A stretch of 8,060 bases of DNA from Nitrospina sp. (GTDB lineage Bacteria; Nitrospinota; Nitrospinia; Nitrospinales; Nitrospinaceae): assembly GCA_004357365.1 (NCBI GenBank), contig SMVT01000067.1, forward strand, positions 1 to 8,060, read 5' to 3'. The notes beneath the pieces are model-generated. The model was not told the DNA's origin. It did no database searches and saw only the letters and a program-made list of their open reading frames with translations. The position numbers and the translations under genes were made by a program. Shown piece after piece: positions 1 through 5,534 of the stretch; the first letter of the stretch is position 1; each line of letters opens with the position of its first letter.

Positions 1-189
1 GCCAAAGCCATTGTGGAAGCCTCCCCCACAACGCGGGATACGAAACTGATCCCGATTCCCACGTCGGAGTATCCCACCGTCGCCCGGCGACCGGCCAACT
101 CGGTCCTCGCCACGGAAAAACTGCGGTCGGCGTTCGGCATCACTCCGCCGGCGTGGGATATTACGCTAAATTATTGCCTCAGCCGGTGA
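1..189 (+). CDS. rfbD: dTDP-4-dehydrorhamnose reductase, C-terminal 62 residues (5' end outside window)
   Basis: The frame is open from the first base to a TGA at 187-189. The peptide carries the C-terminal signature of RfbD/RmlD: ARRPANSVLATEKL followed by FGITPPAWDITL. This matches the family pattern RRPxxSxLxxxKL...FG...PxWxxxL, which lies in the substrate-binding part of this short-chain dehydrogenase. The family performs the last step of dTDP-L-rhamnose synthesis, the NAD(P)H-dependent reduction of dTDP-4-keto-L-rhamnose in the cytoplasm. The Rossmann nucleotide-binding region and the YxxxK catalytic pair would lie upstream and cannot be checked. The downstream sugar genes on the same strand support a surface-polysaccharide locus. 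A 5-bp GCCGG/CCGGC inverted repeat overlaps the stop codon (182-198), but no T-run follows, so I do not call it a terminator. Confidence 0.85.
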   Translation, partial: AKAIVEASPTTRDTKLIPIPTSEYPTVARRPANSVLATEKLRSAFGITPPAWDITLNYCLSR

Positions 190-267
190 CCTTCCGGCCC
201 CTGTCCACCCCCCGGTTCACTTCCCAAATCCTCCTGAATTTAAAGCGGTTTTCCGCAAAAGTTGCCC

Positions 268-273
268 TATAAT
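268..273 (+). promoter_or_regulatory. Possible -10 box (TATAAT) ahead of the glycosyltransferase-methyltransferase gene
   Basis: A perfect TATAAT lies at 268-273, in the gap between the rfbD stop and the ATG at 358. No good -35 hexamer is found 16-18 bases upstream (the sequence there is near GCGGTT), so the call is weak. A start of transcription near 280 would give a leader of about 80 nt before ATG 358 and would exclude the TTG at 262 as the start codon. A 7-bp inverted repeat, TGAAAAG/CTTTTCA with a 5-base loop (273-291), sits at the expected start of the transcript. The gene may instead be transcribed by read-through from rfbD. Confidence 0.3.
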
Positions 274-357
274 GAAAAGATAGACTTTTCAGGCCGTGGA
301 AGCCGCGCGCCTGGTCCCAACCACCCACATTTCCCTGTTTTCCAAAAGTCCGATTCC

Positions 358-2004
358 ATGCCCGGAACCCTGGTTTTTACCGCGACGTACAATGAAGCCG
401 ACAACGTTGAAAATCTCCTCAACGAAATTATTTCCCACCTGCCGGATGCGGACATTCTGATCGTCGACGACCATTCGCCCGACGGGACGGGCCCCCTTCT
501 GGACCAGCTGGCCGCTAAAAATTCGCGCATCCATGTCGTCCATCGTCCCTCCAAACTGGGCCTCGGTACCGCGCACCTGCTGGCGATGAAATATGCGTTG
601 CATCACAATTACGAACATCTCATCACGATGGATGCGGACTTTTCCCACAACCCCAAATACCTGACCATCATGAAGCAACTGCTGGAGGACAACGACTTCG
701 TGATCGGTTCGCGGTATGCCAAGGGCGGCCGGTGCGACTATGGATTGGTTCGCACCCTGATCAGCCGAACCGCCAACACGCTGGCGCGGTATCTGCTGGG
801 CATCCCGACGCATGAAGCCACGACCTCGTACCGCGGGTTTTCCGTGGACCTGCTCAGGCAGATGGATTTGAACTCCATCTGGTCGGACGGTTATTCCTTT
901 TTCATGGAGTCCATTTTCGTGGTCCGGTTGGCCACGCGTAAACTGGCGGAGTTTCCCATCCACTTCGAGGACCGGCGCGCGGGGACGTCCAAGATTTCCA
1001 AACGCGAGATTTTCAAGGCGATCTACAATATTTTCCGCCTGTTTTACCGGCGCCTGTTCGTCATTCCGTTTGCGGTGTACCAACCAAACGCAGATATCGA
1101 AAAGGACCCACCCTGCGAAAATTGCAATTCGCTGTTTCACATGGAAATGTTCCCGGCCAGATTCGCGGCGAATGAAGACCCCTCGATCTACCAGTGCACC
1201 AGCGCGGGTCACCGCACCCACGGGAGGATTCTGAAGTGCCTGCACTGCGGCCTGGTGTTCAACGAAACCCGGCACGATGCGGAGAAGCTTCTCGATTTTT
1301 ATTCGGACGTGGAAGACCCGACTTATCTGAAAAACATCGACTCACGCTTCAAAACCTTCCGCTACAATTTTGAAAAGATCAAACCCCGCCTGCCCGCGTC
1401 CGGCAAACTGCTGGATATCGGATCCTATTGCGGCGTCTCTCTCAAAGTGGCGCACGAAAACGGGTTTGAAACGCTCGGGGTCGAGCCTTCGAAATGGGCC
1501 GCGCGGTATTCGGAAGAGGTGATGCAGGAACGGGTGTTTCAAGGCACCCTCAAGGACCTGCCGGCGGAGGAAGGGCCTTTCGACGTCATCACCATGTGGG
1601 ATGTGATGGAACATCTGCCGCATCCAGTGGAAGAGATGAAACGGATCCATTCCCGTCTGAAGCCAGGCGGGGTGTTCGTGTTTTCCACCCTCTTCATCGA
1701 CAACTGGTACCCAAAAATCATGAAGGAGCGGTGGCCCTGGTACATGGACATGCACCTGTTCTACTTTACGCTGGACGCCCTGAGTCAATTGTTGACCAAG
1801 GCGGGCCTGGAACTGGTGCACCACCAGAAGTACACCCACATCATTACACTGGAATACTTTTTTTTCAAACTCGATGCGCTGGGCGTATTCGGAGCGAAAT
1901 ATCTGGGAGAGGTATCCGGTAAAACCCGGCTCAGGAATATTATGATTCCATTCAGCTTCGGCGATATCCAAATGTTCATCTGCAAACGGCCCGACGACTC
2001 GTAA
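358..2004 (+). CDS. Bifunctional GT2 polyprenol-phosphate-mannose-synthase-like glycosyltransferase fused to a class I SAM methyltransferase
   Basis: The protein has 548 residues. Residues 1-240 form a GT-A GT2 domain of the DPM1/polyprenol-phosphate mannosyltransferase type: TATYNEADN (8-16), IVDDHSPDGTG (35-45), the metal/nucleotide motif MDADFSHNP (91-99), GSRYAKGG (117-124), DGYSFFME (177-184) and EFPIHFEDRRAGTSK (198-212). This family normally moves a sugar from GDP-mannose or a related donor to polyprenyl phosphate at the inner face of the membrane. Residues 253-297 hold two Cys pairs (CENC 253-256, CLHC 294-297), a probable zinc ribbon. Residues 348-445 form a Rossmann methyltransferase with motif I LLDIGSYCG (351-359), acidic E376 after strand 2, and WDVMEHLPHP (414-423) with KPGG (435-438). 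No transmembrane domain is obvious. An in-frame TTG at 262 would add 32 residues with no GT2 similarity, so I prefer ATG 358, although neither start has a clear ribosome site. The donor, acceptor and methylated product cannot be read from sequence. Confidence 0.85.
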   Translation: MPGTLVFTATYNEADNVENLLNEIISHLPDADILIVDDHSPDGTGPLLDQLAAKNSRIHVVHRPSKLGLGTAHLLAMKYALHHNYEHLITMDADFSHNPKYLTIMKQLLEDNDFVIGSRYAKGGRCDYGLVRTLISRTANTLARYLLGIPTHEATTSYRGFSVDLLRQMDLNSIWSDGYSFFMESIFVVRLATRKLAEFPIHFEDRRAGTSKISKREIFKAIYNIFRLFYRRLFVIPFAVYQPNADIEKDPPCENCNSLFHMEMFPARFAANEDPSIYQCTSAGHRTHGRILKCLHCGLVFNETRHDAEKLLDFYSDVEDPTYLKNIDSRFKTFRYNFEKIKPRLPASGKLLDIGSYCGVSLKVAHENGFETLGVEPSKWAARYSEEVMQERVFQGTLKDLPAEEGPFDVITMWDVMEHLPHPVEEMKRIHSRLKPGGVFVFSTLFIDNWYPKIMKERWPWYMDMHLFYFTLDALSQLLTKAGLELVHHQKYTHIITLEYFFFKLDALGVFGAKYLGEVSGKTRLRNIMIPFSFGDIQMFICKRPDDS

Positions 2005-2049
2005 CCCGGAGCCGGGCCGCCGGGAATACCGCCCATCCGCCTGAATGAT

Positions 2050-3030
2050 ATGAAACGAGCGCTGATCACAGGAATCGCCGGACAGGACGGCAGTTATCTT
2101 GCCGAGTACCTCCTTGACCGGGACTACGAAGTCCATGGACTGCTCCGCCCGGGGTCCGGTGACGCATCGGATCCCTCCTTCTGGCGAATCCAGAAAGTGC
2201 GCGATCAGCTGCACCTGCATGCCGGAAACCTGGAGAAGACCCGCGATCTGGAAGACCTCATCCAGGCGATCCAACCGGAGGAATGCTACCACCTCGCCGC
2301 CGAAACGTTTGTGTTCCATTCGCTGGAGGACGAATCGGCCATTTTGAAATCCAACACCCAAAGCACCCATCACCTGCTGTTGGCTCTGAAGGCCCATGCG
2401 CCGAACTGCCGATTTTTTTTCGCGGGATCGTCCGAAATGTTCGGCCATGCTCCGGAGGCGCCTCAGAATGAAAACACCCCGTTCAACCCGCGGTCGATTT
2501 ACGGCGTCTCCAAGGTGATCGGGCACGATTTGATCCGTTACTACCGGGAGCACCAGGGACTGTTTGCCTGTACCGGAATATTGTACAACCACGAATCGCC
2601 GCGCCGGAGCACCCGGTTTGTCACCCGCAAGATCACTTCGACCGCGGTGAAAATTAAACTGGGTATTGAAAGCGAACTGCGGCTGGGCAACATCGAATCG
2701 GAACGCGACTGGGGTCACGCAAAAGACACGGTGACCGCCATGTACGCCATGCTGGCCACCGACAACCCGGAAGACTACGTCATCGCCACCGGCCGGACGC
2801 ACACCATCCGGAATTTTCTGGAACGGGCGTTCGGGGAACTGGATCTGGATTATGAGGAGTACCTGGTGATCGATCCCGAATTTTACCGCCCCAAAGAAGA
2901 GGTCCCGCTGGTCGGCGATCCGGACAAGATCCGCTCCCAACGCCACTGGCAACCGAAGGTCTCGTTTGAGGAAATGGTGCGGGAGATGGTTCAGTCGGAC
3001 CTTGAATATTTTCAAAGGATGTTGCAATAA
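2050..3030 (+). CDS. Divergent GDP-mannose 4,6-dehydratase-like SDR sugar-nucleotide enzyme
   Basis: This 326-residue extended short-chain dehydrogenase belongs to the Gmd branch. It shows the Rossmann loop TGIAGQDGSYL (7-17), a catalytic segment SSEMFG (127-132), the YxxxK pair Y151/K155, NHESPRR (180-186) followed by FVTRKIT (190-196), RDWGHAKD (219-226) and a C-terminal DPEFYRPKE (275-283). Canonical Gmd has T-S-E at the catalytic site; here Ser127 replaces that Thr, which can keep the hydroxyl. The usual RRSS stretch after strand 2 is LLRPGSGDAS here, so cofactor and tetramer contacts may differ. The usual AAQSHV is AAETFV. The protein is about 30 residues shorter than its neighbour, mainly in the substrate domain near 268-275 and at the C-terminal tail. 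It lies 45 bases after the fusion gene and 65 bases before gmd, probably in one operon. A dehydratase on GDP-mannose or another NDP-sugar is likely; a partner enzyme of Gmd is possible. No strong Shine-Dalgarno precedes ATG 2050. Confidence 0.8.
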   Translation: MKRALITGIAGQDGSYLAEYLLDRDYEVHGLLRPGSGDASDPSFWRIQKVRDQLHLHAGNLEKTRDLEDLIQAIQPEECYHLAAETFVFHSLEDESAILKSNTQSTHHLLLALKAHAPNCRFFFAGSSEMFGHAPEAPQNENTPFNPRSIYGVSKVIGHDLIRYYREHQGLFACTGILYNHESPRRSTRFVTRKITSTAVKIKLGIESELRLGNIESERDWGHAKDTVTAMYAMLATDNPEDYVIATGRTHTIRNFLERAFGELDLDYEEYLVIDPEFYRPKEEVPLVGDPDKIRSQRHWQPKVSFEEMVREMVQSDLEYFQRMLQ

Positions 3031-3095
3031 TAGGGGCATACTCCAAAATCGCCGTTTGAGGGCGCGCGCGCAATCATTCGACAGGACATTCATTC

Positions 3096-4169
3096 ATGAA
3101 GAAAGCTTTTATTACCGGGGTCACAGGGCAGGACGGTTCCTACCTTTCCGAATTGCTGTTGGAGAAAGGGTACGAGGTGCACGGACTGGTGCGCCGTTCT
3201 TCGTTTTTCAACCGGGCCCGGATCGAGGATATCCGCCAGAAAACCAAATCGTCCGGCCAGTTCCAACTGCATTACGGGGACATGACCGATTCGTCCAGCC
3301 TCAACAAACTGATCGCCATGATTCGGCCTGACGAGGTTTACAATCTGGCGGCGCAAAGTCATGTCGCCGTCAGTTTCGCCACTCCGGATTACACAGCGCA
3401 GACGAACGCGATGGGAACGCTGCGCCTTCTGGACGCGATCAACAACCTGGGGCTGAAAGATAAAACGCGATTCTACCAGGCCTCCACCAGCGAACTGTAC
3501 GGGAAGGTGGTGGAGACCCCGCAAAAGGAAACCACCCCATTTTACCCGCGCAGTCCCTACGGCGTCGCCAAACTGTACGCCCACTGGATCACCGTCAACT
3601 ACCGCGAAGCGTATGACCTGTTTGCGTGCAGCGGCATCCTGTTCAATCACGAGTCGCCGCGCCGCGGCGAAAATTTTGTTACGCGCAAAATCACCCTCAG
3701 CCTGGCGCAGATTCTCTCCCGGAAAATGGAAAAAATATCGCTTGGGAATATGGACGCCCTGCGGGACTGGGGGTATGCCAAGGATTACGTCGAGGGCATG
3801 TGGATGATGCTTCAGCAGGACCGGCCCGACGATTATGTGCTGGCCACCGGGGAACAGCATACGGTGCGCGAGTTCGTGAACATCGCTTTCGGGTATTGCG
3901 GCATCGAGCTGGACTGGCAGGGTTCGGGCATGAATGAAAAAGCCGTCGACAAAGCCACCGGCAAGGTGCGGGTGGAAGTGAATCCAAAATATTTCAGGCC
4001 GACGGAAGTGGAAACGCTGTTGGGAGACTCCACCAAAGCCAAGACCCGACTGGGCTGGGTGCCTAAAACTTCGTTTCAGGAACTGGTGGAGATGATGGTC
4101 GCAAACGACCTCAACCTGGTGGGATTAAAACACAACGATATTTTAAAGCGATCGACCTCCGCGATCTAG
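3096..4169 (+). CDS. gmd: GDP-mannose 4,6-dehydratase
   Basis: This is a canonical 357-residue Gmd. It converts GDP-D-mannose to GDP-4-dehydro-6-deoxy-D-mannose, the branch point to GDP-L-fucose, GDP-D-rhamnose and related sugars, using bound NADP. Visible signatures are TGVTGQDGSYL (7-17), VRRSSFFNRARI (32-43), NLAAQSHVAVSF (83-94), the catalytic T131-S132-E133 in ASTSELYG, Y155/K159 in SPYGVAK, NHESPRRGENFVTRKIT (184-200), RDWGYAKDYV (223-232) and NPKYFRPTEVETLLGD (296-311). The length fits the family norm. AGGA at 3083-3086 lies 9 bases before the ATG and supports this start. No GDP-fucose synthase or Rmd reductase is visible nearby, so the final sugar is undetermined. The stop at 4167-4169 is only 10 bases from the convergent vanZ-like gene, and no clear terminator fits between them. 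Confidence 0.95.
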   Translation: MKKAFITGVTGQDGSYLSELLLEKGYEVHGLVRRSSFFNRARIEDIRQKTKSSGQFQLHYGDMTDSSSLNKLIAMIRPDEVYNLAAQSHVAVSFATPDYTAQTNAMGTLRLLDAINNLGLKDKTRFYQASTSELYGKVVETPQKETTPFYPRSPYGVAKLYAHWITVNYREAYDLFACSGILFNHESPRRGENFVTRKITLSLAQILSRKMEKISLGNMDALRDWGYAKDYVEGMWMMLQQDRPDDYVLATGEQHTVREFVNIAFGYCGIELDWQGSGMNEKAVDKATGKVRVEVNPKYFRPTEVETLLGDSTKAKTRLGWVPKTSFQELVEMMVANDLNLVGLKHNDILKRSTSAI

Positions 4170-4179
4170 GCCGAGAAAA

Positions 4180-4569
4180 TCAACGTTCGGTTTGCAGGTA
4201 CCACCCTTCCAATCGATACAACAGGGTGTTCTTTCCCTTGAACGCCAGCCCCCAACCCAGCGCCGTCCCGAAACTGTTGGCGGCGACATCCCAGTAATCT
4301 CCGCTCCGGTAACCGGTGTACGATTGCAACACCTCGAGCAGAATTCCCAGCATCACAAATCCTCCCGCCAGCCATCCGTAACGGGATTGGGGATGGAGCT
4401 GGACAAACCAGAGCATCAAAACGCCGTAAGCCATAGCGTGCAGCCCCTTGTCCATCCAGGGGAAATCCACCGGTGTCGGAGGCGCCGGGGAAAGCGACAA
4501 AACCACTACCAGCACCACCAGGCCATAGCCGATAAGGGTCCAAAGGAATCTGAATTTCAGCGGGTCCAT
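4180..4569 (-). CDS. VanZ-like family integral membrane protein
   Basis: This is a 129-residue protein with about four hydrophobic segments, near residues 7-27, 43-59, 64-83 and 95-111. It carries the VanZ-like pattern: D40-K41-x-x-H44 with a following AY, then E79-x-x-Q82, R88, D91, D94 and N98-x-x-G101. VanZ-like domains are widespread in the inner membrane and mostly of unknown function; the founding member raises teicoplanin tolerance. Proteins of this size often sit beside exopolysaccharide genes, which fits the sugar locus facing it here. The ATG at 4569 is chosen because it precedes the first membrane segment directly. No Shine-Dalgarno is seen: the AAAAGGAG at 4571-4578 is on the opposite strand. 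A strongly structured element (4587-4657) lies in its upstream region. Confidence 0.85.
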   Translation of the reverse strand: MDPLKFRFLWTLIGYGLVVLVVVLSLSPAPPTPVDFPWMDKGLHAMAYGVLMLWFVQLHPQSRYGWLAGGFVMLGILLEVLQSYTGYRSGDYWDVAANSFGTALGWGLAFKGKNTLLYRLEGWYLQTER

Positions 4570-4586
4570 TAAAAGGAGTGTAACAC

Positions 4587-4657
4587 GCCGCCAGGCTCGG
4601 AACCTTTTCGATCGGGGATATCCTTAGGGAAGCAAGGACGAAAAGGGGACTGGCGGC
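4587..4657. repeat. Strong multi-part inverted-repeat (RNA hairpin or palindromic element) upstream of vanZ-like gene
   Basis: Three nested perfect stems can be read. The outer stem is GCCGCCAG (4587-4594) with CTGGCGGC (4650-4657). The middle stem is CCTTTTCG (4603-4610) with CGAAAAGG (4639-4646). The inner stem is TCCTT (4621-4625) with AAGGA (4634-4638). Internal loops of 8/3 bases and a 10-base bulge separate them, and the terminal loop has 8 bases. That gives 21 paired positions in 71 bases, well beyond chance. On the - strand its end lies 17 bases before the vanZ-like ATG, so it could be a 5' leader structure; it also lies between the small - strand genes and vanZ, so it could be a processing or attenuation site. 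A REP/MITE-like palindrome is another option. No T-run follows directly on either strand, so a simple intrinsic terminator is unlikely. I do not recognise a known riboswitch class. Confidence 0.55.
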
Positions 4658-4698
4658 ATGATGACGGGTTTAATGTTTGATCACAGGATGCGTCCCGC

Positions 4699-4791
4699 CT
4701 AAAAGGCAAACATCCATACCGTTAGAATCAGGAACATGAGAGCGGGACGGGTCATTTTTTTTATCAACCGGTAAATCATTCCTCCACACAT
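4699..4791 (-). CDS. Putative 30-residue single-helix membrane peptide
   Basis: A short - strand frame opens at ATG 4791 and stops at TAG 4699-4701. The peptide begins MCGGMIYRLIKKMTRPALMF and continues with a hydrophobic run (Leu, Ile, Leu, Thr, Val, Trp, Met, Phe, Ala, Phe). This reads as a basic N-terminal part followed by one probable membrane helix (residues 17-30), ending right at the stop. A strong GGAGG lies at 4803-4807, 11 bases before the ATG. It follows the stop of the possible secreted-protein gene by 40 bases on the same strand, so co-transcription is plausible. An internal ATG at 4755 would give an 18-residue peptide. I do not recognise a family; it could be a small-protein regulator or subunit, or a chance frame. 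Confidence 0.4.
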   Translation of the reverse strand: MCGGMIYRLIKKMTRPALMFLILTVWMFAF

Positions 4792-4831
4792 GGTATTCAA
4801 TTCCTCCATACACTTGATTTTCATTTCCGGG

Positions 4832-5110
4832 TCAGGACCGGTTCACGCTTCCCGGGTTTCCGAGCCTCGCATGTTTCGGATGGAAAGCGCCCCGGTAGCC
4901 CTTCCTCAAATAATGGTGAACCTTAGGCCGAATGGCGGAACGCACCAGAGTCGCCGCCGACGGTTGGCCGGACGGTTCGATAACGGCAATCCCACCTGCA
5001 TTCTGTGGGATGACGGCTGTATTCTCCGAAAACGCCCCGCCATTGAACAGAAATGAGGTGACCGCCGTCAGCACAATTTGGACTATCCAGGAGTTGAAAG
5101 TTTTTTTCAT
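4832..5110 (-). CDS. Putative small secreted basic protein (92 residues)
   Basis: From ATG 5110 the frame encodes 92 residues with a textbook Sec signal peptide: basic MKK, a hydrophobic core around residues 8-24, and a probable cleavage after A26-F27-S28. The predicted mature part of about 64 residues is rich in Arg, Lys and His, with a basic patch at RPKVHHYLRKGYRGAFHPKH (61-80). AGGA lies about 11 bases upstream of this ATG. An upstream in-frame TTG (5155) would add 15 residues and bury the signal peptide, so it is not used. A competing frame on the + strand (4790-5056) lacks a ribosome site and a recognisable product. No family is recognised. Export to the periplasm or medium is inferred from the signal peptide only. 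Confidence 0.5.
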   Translation of the reverse strand: MKKTFNSWIVQIVLTAVTSFLFNGGAFSENTAVIPQNAGGIAVIEPSGQPSAATLVRSAIRPKVHHYLRKGYRGAFHPKHARLGNPGSVNRS

Positions 5111-5127
5111 GGTCTTAGGGTTCCTGA

Positions 5128-5190
5128 TTAACACTGAAATCCGAAGCGGGCCCAAGGCCCCTGTTCATCGGGATTTATAAAAGAAATCAT
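5128..5190 (-). CDS. Possible 20-residue leader peptide
   Basis: A short - strand frame runs from ATG 5190 to TAA 5128-5130 and encodes MISFINPDEQGPWARFGFQC. It ends 17 bases before the ATG of the putative secreted-protein gene. GAGGTGA (- strand, 5207-5201) lies about 10 bases upstream of its ATG and is a good Shine-Dalgarno match, but it is paired in a perfect hairpin (see 5201-5223). Position and size suit a regulatory leader peptide. It has no run of a single amino acid that would suggest classical attenuation. A chance frame cannot be excluded. Confidence 0.25.
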   Translation of the reverse strand: MISFINPDEQGPWARFGFQC

Positions 5191-5200
5191 GGGTTTACAT

Positions 5201-5223
5201 TCACCTCGTTCAGCATGAGGTGA
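5201..5223 (-). promoter_or_regulatory. Hairpin pairing a Shine-Dalgarno with an anti-Shine-Dalgarno
   Basis: TCACCTC (5201-5207) and GAGGTGA (5217-5223) form a perfect 7-bp inverted repeat with a 9-base spacer; a G-T wobble and one more pair can extend it to 9 bp. Read on the - strand, the downstream arm GAGGTGA sits about 10 bases before ATG 5190 and can act as ribosome site, while the upstream arm TCACCTC mimics the 16S anti-Shine-Dalgarno. This could restrain translation, as in RNA thermometers or riboregulators. As DNA it could equally be an operator for a dimeric protein. Confidence 0.4.
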
Positions 5224-5321
5224 GGGTAAGTCTAGTCATCGGAACCGCCTCTTACAATACCCCAAAAGGGTTATATTTCACACAGCCGGAGAAGATTTCC
5301 CAAAGGTTTAAAATTCAGAGG

Positions 5322-5442
5322 GTTCGGTTGGAAAATTTTCAGCCCGGAGGGGGTTCAGCGGCTTCGGGAGGCTCTCCGCGATTTTCCCCATCCTCCGAGG
5401 GTGAGCGGTTTTTTTATTCCAAACCCTATCGGCTAACCGAAC
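5322..5442. repeat. Nested inverted repeats in the gene-free stretch upstream of the luxR-type gene
   Basis: GTTCGGTT (5322-5329) pairs perfectly with AACCGAAC (5435-5442). Inside lie CGGAGG (5345-5350) with CCTCCG (5392-5397), and GCGG (5358-5361) with CCGC (5376-5379), or alternatively GGAG/CTCC (5367-5370/5374-5377). All are ordered so that one large branched or rod-like fold is possible. A run of seven T at 5409-5415 follows the GC-rich core, which is somewhat terminator-like on the + strand, but I find no compact stem directly before it. The rest of the gene-free stretch 5224-5458 is AT-rich and holds no convincing gene. A short + strand frame (GTG 5220 to 5462) lacks a ribosome site and a family signature. 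Confidence 0.35.
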
Positions 5443-5458
5443 AAAGATCGTGTTTATT

Positions 5459-5487
5459 TTGACATATCGCCAAATTTAAATTATGAT
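5459..5487 (+). promoter_or_regulatory. Sigma-70 promoter of the luxR-type gene
   Basis: A perfect -35 TTGACA (5459-5464) is followed after exactly 17 bases by TATGAT (5482-5487), a 5/6 match to the -10 consensus. The spacer is AT-rich. Transcription would start near 5494, giving a leader of about 40 nt before ATG 5535. This is the best promoter in the window and shows that the regulator gene is an independent transcription unit. Confidence 0.8.
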
Positions 5488-5514
5488 CCACCAAACCAAT
5501 AGTTTAATGAAACT

Positions 5515-5524
5515 TTACCGGTAA
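5515..5524 (+). promoter_or_regulatory. Palindrome TTACCGGTAA in the luxR-type leader
   Basis: This perfect 10-bp palindrome lies about 21-30 bases after the predicted start of transcription and 10 bases before ATG 5535. Its position just downstream of a strong promoter suits a repressor or autoregulatory site. A small hairpin AGTTT/AAACT (5501-5514) sits just before it. No binding protein can be named. Confidence 0.25.
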
Positions 5525-5534
5525 CCCCGTGACC

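Noticed and set aside
289..1275. Long open frame (328 codons) on the - strand opposite the GT2 half
   Set aside because: It lies antisense to a well-supported GT2 domain. Its product is Gln/Val/Arg/Gly-rich with no motif, as expected from the mirror of a GC-biased gene.
1342..3093. Very long open frame (583 codons) on the - strand spanning the methyltransferase half and the first gmd-like gene
   Set aside because: It is antisense to two genes with clear family motifs and crosses their boundary. Its composition (many Gln, His, Phe, Arg) is that of a codon-bias shadow. Its length is notable but not evidence of coding.
3090..3860. 256-codon open frame on the - strand opposite canonical gmd
   Set aside because: Antisense shadow of a confident gmd gene, with no ribosome site or family motif.
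4573..4598. Similarity of the - strand (CTGGCGGCGTG...TTACAC) to the conserved 5' part of 16S rRNA
   Set aside because: Only about 20 bases resemble CTGGCGGCGTGCTTAACAC, with gaps, and no flanking rRNA sequence follows. The match comes from the outer arm of the palindromic element and is probably chance.
4691..4749. CGTCCCGC / GCGGGACG inverted repeat flanking the 30-residue frame
   Set aside because: It is a perfect 8-bp repeat, but the 43-base spacer and the lack of extension make chance pairing likely.
4790..5056. 88-codon + strand frame opposite the putative secreted protein
   Set aside because: It has no ribosome site and no recognisable domain. The opposite strand has a signal peptide and a better start context.
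5220..5462. 80-codon + strand frame starting with GTG
   Set aside because: It starts inside a perfect hairpin and runs through the nested inverted repeats and into the luxR-type promoter. No domain or ribosome site was found.
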